From Candidatus Ideonella esbjergensis (GTDB taxonomy: Bacteria > Pseudomonadota > Gammaproteobacteria > Burkholderiales > Burkholderiaceae_C), in NCBI GenBank assembly GCA_016710065.1, contig JADJLP010000001.1:1771576-1835575 (forward strand): a stretch of DNA of 64,000 nt. The letters run 5' to 3'. This document shows, in pieces, positions 1 to 9,687 of the stretch (position 1 is its first letter; each line of letters opens with the position of its first letter). A program made the position numbers and the translations under genes. The notes beneath the pieces are model-generated. The model ran no database searches, was not told where the DNA came from, and was given only the letters and a program-made list of their open reading frames with translations.

Positions 1-1982
1 CTGCGCAAGGCGTCCTGCAATGCCTGCCCCGCACCCACTGCGATGCCATCGTCGAGTCCTTGAGAGGTAGCCGACATGCGTTCGCCGGCAGCGGTGATGG
101 GAAGGCTGTTGGGCGCCTGGACTCTCGCCACGCGTGCGTCGAACCCCAGACCCGCGGCGTCCATGTCCTGGTGGTGCTGTTCGAGCAGGGTCTTGATCTC
201 ATCGAAGACCATTACCGTCCGGAGCTTCCCGCCCTTGCCGATGACGTCCAGCAGCCAGGCCTCTTCGCCATCCACGAGCTCGCGCCGGAAGCCCCTCAAG
301 CGGGTCGTGGCCAGCTCCGACAAGCGCAACCCGGTGGTGCTGCCGAGCTCCAGAAGTAGTTGCAGGCGCCGCCGCTCCGGAGTGTCCGGCTTTTCATGTA
401 GCACCTCCATCGCGAAGGCCCACTGACGCTCGCTCAAGGACCGGCGAACGTCGATGCTCGGCTTCAGCAGACCCAGGGTGCGACCGAGATTCGCCATGGC
501 GTTGGCTCGCAGGTACCCCTTCTCGTGCATGGCGGAAAACATGCTGCCCAGCACCGTGAACTCGTGGCGCTGGCTGTTCCGCCCCAACGGGCCCCGGAAG
601 GGCCTCCAGGAGGCGTCCTCGCGCCTCACCTTGCGCTCCTGTACCCAATCGGCAGGCGGAGCCACCAGGAAGGCCTGGTAGGCCTGCAGATCGGGCTCCT
701 GGAGCGAGGAAAGGGCCTTACGGCGCACGTGGATGCACCAGAGGTAGAAGCGCTCGGCGATACGGGTGTAGTCCCGTCGGGTCTGCCCCTGGTACCGGCT
801 CAGCCACTGGCTGATCGCCTGAACATCCGTCTCGGCGCCCCAGACGTTGGTCTCATGGGACCGGAAGGCGCCCTGTCGACCCGACAGGGCATCGGGCAGG
901 GCGCCGTCAACGATGGGGACTAGGGCGAACGGCTCCGCGTTGGTCACCCCACGACCCGCCAGGTCTCGCCGGCGAAGCAGGGCCAGGTCGGTCTCCGGCC
1001 GACGGGCCGACTCCTTGAAGGGTCGTCCGCCGGCTTCTGCAATGGGGGTCAACCAGTCGAGGAGACGCCGGGCCCGCACGACGCCCATCCGAGGCACACG
1101 GCGGTGCCACCGGAACCCGTAGATGTTGATGAAGTTGACCAAGTCACCAAGCGACTTAACGCCGACCTTGGCCAAGTCGCGCGGGATTCCGGAGCCCAGC
1201 CAGAAGCCGGCCTCGTCCTCAAGGCTGGCCTCACGCGAGATCACGCGCTCCAGCGTCGCAAGGGCCTCCACGACAGCCTTTCGTTGCGCCCCAGACAGGC
1301 GCGAGGTCGCGGCGATCGGCGACTCCTCGACGAGGCGGGCGTGGGTCGTGGCGGCCAGGGCGGGGGAGGGCAGGGCAGCGAAGTGTCCGGCTTTTCCTGC
1401 CCCGAACTGACCCCTTGCGGCCTCCGCTCCGAACTCCTCGCCGTACAGCTCGAGCCACTCCGCTTCCGTGTAGAAGTCCTCATCGATTCCGGCAGCACCG
1501 CAGTATTGGGAGCGCCACTCCTCAAGCGAAGGGGAGGGCGGGGGGCTGGGCGCCGGCCGTTGCATGCCTTCTGGGTCGATGTGTCCGGCTTTTCCTGCCC
1601 CCCGCTTGGTCCGTGCGACTGCGAAGTCGGGGAGGGCGCGCAAGGCCGGAAGCGCTACAGCCAGCTCGGCCTTGCATTCACGTGTCGCTCCCGCGCGCTC
1701 GATGGCGCCGACAACCAGGCGCAGCCGGCCGGCGAAGTGGCGACGATCGCTGGGTCCACCGGTGAATGACAGGTAGAGCCTCCAGGCGCGTTCGAGGTCG
1801 ACTCCATCGAGCAGTGCGCGCAGGAAGGCGAAGTGGTGGCGGCCTAGCTCACCACAGCCTTCGCGCAGCAGACGGGTCTTCGCGCCCGGCGGGCGGCCGC
1901 GACGCCTCGGTGGCAAGCCGGTCTCGGCCGTGAGCTGGCCTGTGGCCGGTGCTACCTGTGAAGCCACCACCTCCGTAGGCAT
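1..1982 (-). CDS. large tyrosine recombinase/integrase (3' end off window)
   Basis: One uninterrupted minus-strand frame of at least 660 codons runs from an ATG at 1982-1980 to the left edge with no stop. Residues around positions 300-200 read TTGLRLSELATTRLRG, the box I region of tyrosine recombinases that carries the first catalytic Arg, followed by DVIGKGGKLRTVMV, the usual beta hairpin with its Lys. The remaining catalytic residues (HxxR and Tyr) would lie beyond the edge, so activity cannot be judged. A long N-terminal extension includes a basic stretch (RRRGRPPGAK), a Pro-rich linker and a SAM-like core-binding region just before the catalytic domain. Start choice: GGGGGA lies about 10 nt upstream. 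Such oversized integrases usually belong to genomic islands (family knowledge); which island, and on which side, is not visible here. Confidence 0.85.
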   Translation of the reverse strand, partial: MPTEVVASQVAPATGQLTAETGLPPRRRGRPPGAKTRLLREGCGELGRHHFAFLRALLDGVDLERAWRLYLSFTGGPSDRRHFAGRLRLVVGAIERAGATRECKAELAVALPALRALPDFAVARTKRGAGKAGHIDPEGMQRPAPSPPPSPSLEEWRSQYCGAAGIDEDFYTEAEWLELYGEEFGAEAARGQFGAGKAGHFAALPSPALAATTHARLVEESPIAATSRLSGAQRKAVVEALATLERVISREASLEDEAGFWLGSGIPRDLAKVGVKSLGDLVNFINIYGFRWHRRVPRMGVVRARRLLDWLTPIAEAGGRPFKESARRPETDLALLRRRDLAGRGVTNAEPFALVPIVDGALPDALSGRQGAFRSHETNVWGAETDVQAISQWLSRYQGQTRRDYTRIAERFYLWCIHVRRKALSSLQEPDLQAYQAFLVAPPADWVQERKVRREDASWRPFRGPLGRNSQRHEFTVLGSMFSAMHEKGYLRANAMANLGRTLGLLKPSIDVRRSLSERQWAFAMEVLHEKPDTPERRRLQLLLELGSTTGLRLSELATTRLRGFRRELVDGEEAWLLDVIGKGGKLRTVMVFDEIKTLLEQHHQDMDAAGLGFDARVARVQAPNSLPITAAGERMSATSQGLDDGIAVGAGQALQDALR
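1383..1601. repeat. direct repeat pair inside the integrase gene
   Basis: A 21-base sequence starting GTGTCCGGCTTTTC occurs at 1383-1403 and again at 1581-1601, exactly 198 bases (66 codons) apart. In the integrase frame both copies encode GAGKAGH. A 14-base partial copy lies at 382-395 in another reading frame. The stretch between the full copies encodes the Pro-rich linker. This may be an in-frame duplication or insertion; origin unknown. Confidence 0.6.
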
Positions 1983-2013
1983 GAAAAAGGGGTCCCCCAA
2001 GAGCGGTACCCCC

Positions 2014-2074
2014 ACTATAGAAGAATTTTCGCGATGTCCTGAGAAGTGTTCTTATCAGGACGTCATTTCGCGAA
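2014..2074 (-). promoter_or_regulatory. candidate integrase promoter with nested dyad
   Basis: Minus-strand TATAGT (2019-2014) lies about 31 nt upstream of the integrase ATG and resembles a -10 element; the -35 is poor. Just upstream is a perfect inverted repeat, GTCCTGA (2036-2042) and TCAGGAC (2055-2061). It is flanked by the self-complementary TTCGCGA (2028-2034) and TTCGCGAA (2067-2074). The placement fits an operator controlling excision or integration, but no regulator gene is adjacent in the window. Confidence 0.4.
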
Positions 2075-2233
2075 GGTATATCTGGCCTTCCGCGCGCCAG
2101 CATTCGCAGTGGGGCGGCATGGCGCTTAGCACCGCAGCGCCGCACGCAGCTGCGGATGCTCCAACCGCGCCATCGCAACCTCTTGAAGTCGGGCGAGGCA
2201 ACAAGCCGGAAGTACTTGCCTATTGCGCGCCGG

Positions 2234-2878
2234 TCAAGCGCCCGATGGCGGCCGCCGCAAGAGCGCCAGACTGGTAGCCAACAGCAGCAGCGTGGCGCCA
2301 CAAGCACGGTCGATCCGTAGGCGAGTCGACGCCGCGTCGAAGAACCGCGTGGCGCGCTCGCCTGCCACGGCGTAAGCGGCCATCGTGACCAGGTCCAGCG
2401 AGCCGAAGATCAGCGCCAGTACGGTGTATTGCGCGGCCTGAGGCTGTGCAGGATCGATGAACTGGGGCAGCAGTGCCGCGAAAAACAGATAGGCCTTGGG
2501 ATTGGTCACGGCGACCAGAAAGCTACGCAGGAAGAGGGCGGAGGACGTTGGCCTGATGTCGAGCGCTGTAGCGGCTTGCACCGGCGACAGGGCGGTGCTT
2601 TTCTGCAGCAGCCGCACACCGAGGTAGGCCAAGTAAGCCACACCCACCCACTTGACGACGGCAAACGCCGATGCCGATGCTGTCAGCAGCGTACTCAACC
2701 CCGCCGTCGCGGCGGCCATCAGCAAAAGGTCCGAGACCACAGCACCTGCCATTCCGGGCAGCGCCGCCCGCAAGCCAAAACGCGAGCCGTTGCTGAGCGC
2801 GAGCAGGGTGGTCGGGCCCGGTGTGGCGATGCACAGCAGCGCGACACCGGCGAAAGCGAGCAGTGCGGCCGACGACAC
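2234..2878 (-). CDS. LysE/RhtB-family amino-acid exporter
   Basis: A 214-residue, strongly hydrophobic protein with about six membrane segments. The N-terminal motif ATPGPTTLLALSNGSRFG and the later VTNPKAYLFFAALLPQF are signatures of the LysE/RhtB translocator superfamily, which exports amino acids or related metabolites across the inner membrane; the substrate cannot be read from sequence. Length matches the family. The start lies two bases past the stop of the upstream DUF6544-type gene, so the two are probably co-transcribed and perhaps translationally coupled. Confidence 0.88.
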   Translation of the reverse strand: MSSAALLAFAGVALLCIATPGPTTLLALSNGSRFGLRAALPGMAGAVVSDLLLMAAATAGLSTLLTASASAFAVVKWVGVAYLAYLGVRLLQKSTALSPVQAATALDIRPTSSALFLRSFLVAVTNPKAYLFFAALLPQFIDPAQPQAAQYTVLALIFGSLDLVTMAAYAVAGERATRFFDAASTRLRIDRACGATLLLLATSLALLRRPPSGA

Positions 2879-2880
2879 GG

Positions 2881-3756
2881 TCAGTCTCCGGACACGAAGT
2901 GGATCTGCGTGACACGGCCTTCCCAGAACGGCAGGGTCCGGCCACCAGCGGCGCGTGCGATGACGAAGCGCCGGGGCAGCATCATGCCTTCCACCGCCTC
3001 GTAGTCGTCGCGTGATGCGTGCTCGCCCGACCCGTGATACGACGTGCGCAAGTCGCCATCTTCCTCGGCGTCGAAACTCAGCAGGCGTCCGTCGCCGCCG
3101 AAGGTGGCGACCATGGACGCACTGTCGTCGCCCAGGGTCACGATAGCCCGCGCGCGGTTGGCGTCCATCACCTCCCAGCGCACGGCACCACCGGGTAACA
3201 ACGCCATCGGGTAGAGCGGGCTTTCCAGCAACCAGCGCCGCAGCGAGATGCGGTTCAACGTGGGTGAGGCGGGTTCATCGACCACGGTGATGGCCGACAG
3301 CAGCTTGGCCTTCATCTCCATCTGCCCACCGGCGTAGGCGTCGTAGGCGCGCGCGGTCAGTGCTGGCACCCTAGGCAGCAGCGGCGTGGTCGCGGCAAAC
3401 ACCAGCGCCGGGGTGTGGACCGCGATCGTCTGCTCGGCGCGAGTGGGTGTGAAGGATTCGCTCCGGGGACGCCTGAATCGGCCCTCCATCTCGAGTTCCA
3501 CGTGGCTTGCGTGCGGCGGCGGTGCGCCGCGGAACGTGAAAGCGAAGTAACGCTGCACGGGTGCGGGCAGGGCCGCAAGCGCCGTCGCCGACGCGGCGGT
3601 CGGTGCCGCTTGTCGTGCCTCCGCGACGACCCGCTCGCGATGTGCGGCAATGTCGGCTTCGGTGCGCGATGCCAGCCACGCCAGCAGCGCGCCGCCCGTG
3701 ACGGCAAGTGCCGCCGCGACGATGGCGCTGCGGACAAGGAAGTTTCGGTTCTGCAT
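2881..3756 (-). CDS. DUF6544-like membrane-anchored protein
   Basis: 291 residues starting MQNRNFLVRSAIVAAALAV. The first 30 residues form one N-terminal membrane anchor, and the rest is predicted to lie outside the cytoplasmic membrane. The body (PAPVQRYFAFTFRG early, then EMEGRFRRPRSESFTPTRAEQ and a Trp/Glu-rich C-terminus) resembles the DUF6544/DUF6920 family, which has no known function. I chose the internal ATG at 3756 because AGGAG lies 6 nt upstream of it; an in-frame start 22 codons earlier lacks this. The gene sits between a Crp-type regulator upstream and a lysE exporter downstream, apparently in one operon. Confidence 0.7.
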   Translation of the reverse strand: MQNRNFLVRSAIVAAALAVTGGALLAWLASRTEADIAAHRERVVAEARQAAPTAASATALAALPAPVQRYFAFTFRGAPPPHASHVELEMEGRFRRPRSESFTPTRAEQTIAVHTPALVFAATTPLLPRVPALTARAYDAYAGGQMEMKAKLLSAITVVDEPASPTLNRISLRRWLLESPLYPMALLPGGAVRWEVMDANRARAIVTLGDDSASMVATFGGDGRLLSFDAEEDGDLRTSYHGSGEHASRDDYEAVEGMMLPRRFVIARAAGGRTLPFWEGRVTQIHFVSGD

Positions 3757-3826
3757 GGTCGGCTCCTGGGCTGTGCACACGGGAGCCACTGTGCGGCGCG
3801 TCTCGATCAGGCGCCTTAACAAATGA

Positions 3827-4411
3827 TCAGGGTGTGTCCGACAGGCGCCTCAGGCGCGACAGCGAGACATCGGTCAGGCCGAGGTACGTGGCCAGATGCA
3901 CAAGGGGCACCCGCTCTGCCAACGCCGGGAATCGCTGGCAAAAGGCCTCGTAGCGGCGGCGGCCGTCCAGGGCGAGCAAGTCGTGCTCGCGCTGCAATTT
4001 GCCGGTGAGCAGGCGCTCCAGCAGTTCGCGCTGCAATGCCGGCCAGACACCGTGGCGCTGCAGCGCGTCACGGAACAGGGCCTCGTCACACCGCCAGACT
4101 CGCGAGGCTTCGATGCACGTGATGCCAAACAAGGAAGGCGCGTTCCACATGGCCGGCGTGATCGGGCAGACCAATGCGCCTTCGGCAAAGAAGTTCTTGT
4201 TGAACTCGCGGCCGTCACGGCGAACGAAGTGCATGCGAACCAGCCCGCGCTCGATCAGAAGTGCCCAGCGCCAGCGATCGCCCTGAGTCAGCAGCGGCGC
4301 CCCGCGCACCAGGTCGATGGAACTGAACATCGGTTCCAGGTCGGCAACTGGCGCAGTACTCACATCGGGTACCACTGACTTCAACGATCGGTGCAGCAGG
4401 GCAGCGTCCAT
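3827..4411 (-). CDS. Crp/Fnr-family transcriptional regulator
   Basis: 194 residues. The N-terminal half is a cyclic-nucleotide-binding-like beta roll (VRGAPLLTQGDRWRWALLIERG) followed by the long dimer helix. The C-terminal segment VPLVHLATYLGLTDVSLSRLRR is the winged-helix recognition motif. There is no Fnr-type N-terminal Cys set, so it is not an oxygen-sensing Fe-S Fnr, and the cAMP-binding Arg/Ser phosphate cassette is not evident, so the ligand is unknown. Its gene is 70 bases upstream of the DUF6544-lysE pair on the same strand and probably controls it. Confidence 0.8.
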   Translation of the reverse strand: MDAALLHRSLKSVVPDVSTAPVADLEPMFSSIDLVRGAPLLTQGDRWRWALLIERGLVRMHFVRRDGREFNKNFFAEGALVCPITPAMWNAPSLFGITCIEASRVWRCDEALFRDALQRHGVWPALQRELLERLLTGKLQREHDLLALDGRRRYEAFCQRFPALAERVPLVHLATYLGLTDVSLSRLRRLSDTP

Positions 4412-4615
4412 GAGCGGATTGTCGGTGCCCAGTGCGGCTCAGAGCAGTCGCTGCTTCTCAGGGCCTTTGGCCTTTGCGGGACAGTCAAGCGTGGGAATCT
4501 AGTGCCCGCCGCGCCACCAGCGCCACGACCATCAAGTCAATCAGTTTCGTCACTCTCAGCGTCCAGCGCGGCTGGCCGGGAAGCGGCAGCATCTTCAGCG
4601 CCATAGACGCGTGAG

Positions 4616-5074
4616 TCAGATCGCAACAGGCAGCCTGTGGTACGGGTAGAACTCCGTGTCACGGGTCCAGCCCTTCTTGGCGTAGAGCGCCTGTCCAAAC
4701 ACGTTGTCATGCGCCACATTCAAGGAGATCCGTACCGCGCCTTGCGCCCACGCGTAGCGTTCGACTGCATCCAGCAGTCCGGACCCGACACCGGCCCTTC
4801 GGCCACTCGGATGAACGAAGACGTCGTTGAGCACGAAGACGCGCGCCAAGGCCGTTGACGACCAGCTCGGGTACAGGTGTGCGAACCCCATGGGCTCCGG
4901 CCCGGCGAAGGCGAGGAAAGCGATCGATTCCCCATGGTCGAAGCGAGCCCTCAGGAATTCGCGCGCGGCCGCAAGGTCACTTGGCCGGCCCTGGAACTCG
5001 CGGTACTGGTTGAAGAGGTCAGCGAGTGGGGCCAGGTCGGAAAAGCTTGCCTGACGGACGTTGAGTGTGTTCAT
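4616..5074 (-). CDS. GNAT-family N-acetyltransferase
   Basis: 152 residues. The acetyl-CoA-binding motif A is visible as VFVHPSGRRAGVGSGLLDAVE (RxxGxG type), followed by ISLNVAHDNVFGQALYAKKGW, the typical beta6-alpha4 region of GNAT enzymes. The acceptor is unknown. ATG at 5074 is preferred over a TTG four codons upstream. Monocistronic, with about 200 unremarkable bases on its 3' side before the Crp-type gene and a 327-base gap on its 5' side before the divergent chr operon. Confidence 0.85.
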   Translation of the reverse strand: MNTLNVRQASFSDLAPLADLFNQYREFQGRPSDLAAAREFLRARFDHGESIAFLAFAGPEPMGFAHLYPSWSSTALARVFVLNDVFVHPSGRRAGVGSGLLDAVERYAWAQGAVRISLNVAHDNVFGQALYAKKGWTRDTEFYPYHRLPVAI

Positions 5075-5346
5075 GGGCAGCGCCAAAAGGCATTGAAGTG
5101 GCCGGTGGGTCGGATTTGCGTCCGGCAGCCCTCATTCTGTTGCCTTGCGACTTGCGCCGCGCGCCACGCTGTTTAGCAATCTCCGGCCGCCGGAGAGCCC
5201 AGAGAAGGGGTGGCCTTCCAGGGGGCGGCAGGATTCCGCAAAAACTCTTCATGTGCCGTAGGTGACCGGCGATCTCTCCCGAAGCTGGCTTGCGGGTGAA
5301 CCCCGCGTTGCGCGCGCCGTCGTGGACGTCCGTCCGCCTCGGCTGC

Positions 5347-5371
5347 ATTTATTTCATTGAAAGAAATAGAT
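5347..5371 (+). promoter_or_regulatory. AT-rich imperfect dyad upstream of chrB
   Basis: Within the 327-base gap between the GNAT gene and chrB, which is otherwise featureless, bases 5340-5385 are strikingly AT-rich. They contain ATTTATTTC (5347-5355) and GAAATAGAT (5363-5371), which pair over nine positions with one G-T wobble. The dyad ends about 30 bases before the chrB ATG, where a promoter or operator is expected. ChrB proteins are known to act as chromate-responsive regulators of their own operons, so this is a plausible site. Confidence 0.4.
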
Positions 5372-5401
5372 ATTACATGATGTGTGGCGTATGCTTCGTA
5401 G

Positions 5402-6342
5402 ATGTGGAACGTGCTCTTCCTCACCTTGCCGACGCAGCCCAGCGCCGTACGCCTGCGGATGTGGCGCGCGCTAAAGTCCCTCGGCTGCGGAGCCTTGCGC
5501 GACGGCGCATACGTCCTCCCAGTTGCGCATGCGGCGCTATTCGACCCCCTCGTGTCCGAAGTCCGCTCCCACGGCGGCCAAGCCAGCGTGCTCGAACTGT
5601 CGACGAGCGACGAGGCCCAGCGTGCCGAGGTGCTGGCACTCTTCGACCGTGCCGAGGCCTACAGCCAGTGGCGAGCGGAGGCGCAGTCGCTGGCCGCCGC
5701 GCTGCCGGCGCTTGAAGAGACCGAGGCCCGGCGGCGCTGGCGCAGCACGTCGGAGGCGCTGCAGAACCTTCGGCGCATCGACTACTACCCGGGTGCTGCG
5801 GCCGAGCAGGCGCAGGCCGAACTCGACATGCTGCGCCAAGCGCTCGATACGCGCTTCTCGCGCGGTGAGCCAGTGGCGCAGGCGCCGCACGGCATTCCAC
5901 GCCTGGATCCGCGCAAGTTCCAGGGCAAGCGCTGGGCGACGCGGGCGCGCCCCTGGGTGGACCGCCTGGCCTGCGCCTGGCTGATCCGCCGCTTCATCGA
6001 TCCCGAGGCGCGCTTCGTCTGGCTGGCCGATCCGGCAGGAGCGACCCCTGCGCCGCGCGGCGCACTGGGCTTCGACTACGACGGCGCGCGCTTCACGCAC
6101 GTCGGCTCGCGCGTGAGCTTCGAGGTGTTGGCGGCCAGCTTCGGACTGGATGCGGACCCGCGGTTGCAGCGCATCGCACGTGCCGTGCATTTCCTCGACA
6201 TCGGCGGCATTCCAGTGCCGGAAGCGGCCGGGCTGGAAGCCGTGCTGTCCGGCCTGCGCGAGGTCCACGCCGATGACGATCAACTAAACGGGGCTGCGGC
6301 GACCGTTTTCGACGCGCTGTACGCCGCACCTGGACAACCGAC

Positions 6343-6346
<4 letters not shown>
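5402..6346 (+). CDS. chrB: chromate resistance protein ChrB
   Basis: 314 residues. The N-terminal domain begins MWNVLFLTLPTQPSAVRLR and reads GALRDGAYVLPV, typical of ChrB N-termini. The C-terminal domain starts KRWATRARPWVDRLACAWL and ends with the HFLDIGG region, as in ChrB from Cupriavidus-type chromate operons. ChrB is a cytoplasmic chromate-sensing regulator or accessory factor for the ChrA efflux pump. Its stop overlaps the chrA start by four bases (ATGA), indicating translational coupling. First gene of a five-gene operon. Confidence 0.9.
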
Positions 6347-7725
<1,379 letters not shown>

Positions 7726-7735
7726 AGGAATCCCC

Positions 7736-8656
7736 ATGGACGCACGTCTCCAAGACCTTCCGTTCGACCCGGCCGCCTTGAACCGCCTGTCGACCGGCTT
7801 GATCACGAGCCACTACCAGAACAACTACGGCGGAGCGGTCAAGCGGCTCAATGCGATCCGCGACCAGCTGTCGTCGACAGCGTTCGCGACCGCGCCAGGT
7901 TTCCAGCTCAATGGCCTCAAGCGCGAAGAACTGATCGCCACCAACTCGATGCTGCTGCACGAGCTGTACTTCGGCAGCCTGGGCGGCGACGGCGTGACGA
8001 TGGAGCCCGCTGCGAAGCTGATGCTGGAAGCCAGCTTCGGCAGCGTCGAACGCTGGCGTGAAGAGTTCATCGCCATGGGCAAGGCCCTGGGCGGTGGCTC
8101 GGGCTGGGTGCTGCTGGTGTTCCAGCCGCGCGACGGCTCGCTGGTCAACCAGTGGGCTGCCGACCACACCCATGCGATCGCAGGTGGCGTGCCGATCCTG
8201 GCGCTGGACATGTACGAGCATGCGTACCACATGGACTTCGGCGCTGCGGCCGGTGCCTACGTCGACGCGTTCATGGGCAACATCAACTGGGCCACGGTCT
8301 ATGCCCGCTACCAGCGGGCCGTGCACGCGGCGAGTGAGCCTCTCAGCGCAGGGCAGGAAGAGATTGCCGCTGCGATGCTGCTCGACGTTCGCCGCGCCGG
8401 CGTCTTCGCGAATGCGCCAACGATGCTGCCAGGCGCTCGCTGGTGCGACCCGGCAGCCGTGGCTCAGTGGGCCGCCGAACTGCCGGCCGACCGCGAGGTG
8501 GTCGTCTACTGCGTCTACGGCCACGAAGTCGGCCGCGCCACCGCGATGCGGCTGCGCGCCGCTGGCCTCAACGCCCGCTACCTGAGCGGAGGTCTCGATG
8601 GCTGGCAAGCTGCAAAGAAGCCGCTGGTGGACAAGTCCGGAAACCCCGCGCCATGA
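7736..8656 (+). CDS. chrC: Fe/Mn superoxide dismutase-rhodanese fusion (ChrC-ChrE type)
   Basis: 306 residues. Residues about 1-200 are an Fe/Mn superoxide dismutase: the metal ligands lie in TSHYQNNYGG, LLHELYFG and LDMYEHAYHMDF. Residues about 215-300 are a rhodanese domain with catalytic Cys in VVYCVYGHEVGRA and the ending YLSGGLDGWQAA. In chromate operons these functions are usually separate genes (chrC for the dismutase, chrE for the rhodanese); here they are fused. Likely role: remove superoxide formed during chromate reduction and handle chromium-thiol adducts (inference). ATG at 7736 follows GAAGGA at normal spacing. The stop overlaps the next start (ATGA). Confidence 0.88.
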   Translation: MDARLQDLPFDPAALNRLSTGLITSHYQNNYGGAVKRLNAIRDQLSSTAFATAPGFQLNGLKREELIATNSMLLHELYFGSLGGDGVTMEPAAKLMLEASFGSVERWREEFIAMGKALGGGSGWVLLVFQPRDGSLVNQWAADHTHAIAGGVPILALDMYEHAYHMDFGAAAGAYVDAFMGNINWATVYARYQRAVHAASEPLSAGQEEIAAAMLLDVRRAGVFANAPTMLPGARWCDPAAVAQWAAELPADREVVVYCVYGHEVGRATAMRLRAAGLNARYLSGGLDGWQAAKKPLVDKSGNPAP

Positions 8657-9687
8657 GCGCAGTACCAGCCCCCAGGATCGCGCTGCTCTACCCAGGCGAC
8701 CGCGCGGCCCGCGACCGGTCTGATCCGGCGGGGAGCCGCTTTGCGGCGCTGTTCGAGGCCTTCGCTGCGGCCGGTCTGGCGGCCGAACCGGCGGTCTGGC
8801 ATGACGATTTCGCCGACGAGGTGGCCGCCCAGTTGCGCCGGGTGCAGGCCGTGCTGGTGTGGTGCAACCCGATCGAGGACGGGCGCCGCCGCGACCGTCT
8901 GGATGCGGTGCTGCGCGAGGTGGCGCAGGCCGGAGTCTTCGTCAGCGCGCATCCCGAGGCCATCCAGCGTCTGGGCACCAAGGATGTGTTGTTCGAGACC
9001 CGGGACCTGCCGTTCGGCAGCGACGTTCACCGCCTCGACAGCCTGGCACAACTGACGTCGCAACTGCCGCTGCGACTGCAGCACGGTGCCCGCGTGCTCA
9101 AGCAGCACCGCGGCCACAGCGGCATCGGTGTGTGGCGCGTCGAGCGGTCGGGTGACTGTTTGCTGACCGTGCAGCATGCCCAGCGTGGCAGCGCGCCGCA
9201 GCGCATGGACATGCCAATGCTGCAGGCGACGCTGGCGCCGTACTTTGATGCTGCCGCCGGCAGCCACATGATCGATCAGGCCTGGCAGCCGCGGCTGGCG
9301 GAGGGGATGGTGCGGGCGTATCTGGTCGAGGACCGCGTCGCCGGCTTCGGCCACCAGGCCATCAACGCACTGCATCCCGACGCACCGATGCCCGGGCCGC
9401 GCCTGTATCACGACGCAGAGCTCGCGGGGTTTCAGACGCTGCGTCGGCAATTGGAATCGAGCTGGGTCACGCTGCTGCGCGAGCGCGTCGGCCTGCCACG
9501 CGACCGGCTGCCGCTGCTGTGGGACTGCGACTTCATGCTCGGCGAGCCGGCGGCCGATGGCACCGAGCGCTTTGTGCTGTGCGAGGTGAACGTCAGCAGC
9601 GTCTCGCCGTTTCCGCCATCTTGCATCGCTGCCCTGATCGAGGCCGCGAGCCGACGCGCAGGCGGAGTGAAGGGCGGTCGCGCGTGA
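8653..9687 (+). CDS. Cj0069-like protein, possibly ATP-grasp related
   Basis: 344 residues. It begins like a glutathione-synthetase-type N-terminal domain (IALLYPGDRAARDRSDP), continues VFVSAHPEAIQRLGTKDVL and VLKQHRGHSGIGVWRVE (a possible nucleotide-binding strand-loop), and ends LWDCDFMLGEP..FVLCEVNVSSVSPFPPSC, resembling the acidic metal-binding end of ATP-grasp enzymes. I recall this as the uncharacterised Cj0069 family; the ATP-grasp relation is inference and no reaction can be assigned. It is coupled to both neighbours (ATGA upstream, TGATG downstream), so it belongs functionally to the chromate operon. Confidence 0.65.
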   Translation: MSAVPAPRIALLYPGDRAARDRSDPAGSRFAALFEAFAAAGLAAEPAVWHDDFADEVAAQLRRVQAVLVWCNPIEDGRRRDRLDAVLREVAQAGVFVSAHPEAIQRLGTKDVLFETRDLPFGSDVHRLDSLAQLTSQLPLRLQHGARVLKQHRGHSGIGVWRVERSGDCLLTVQHAQRGSAPQRMDMPMLQATLAPYFDAAAGSHMIDQAWQPRLAEGMVRAYLVEDRVAGFGHQAINALHPDAPMPGPRLYHDAELAGFQTLRRQLESSWVTLLRERVGLPRDRLPLLWDCDFMLGEPAADGTERFVLCEVNVSSVSPFPPSCIAALIEAASRRAGGVKGGRA

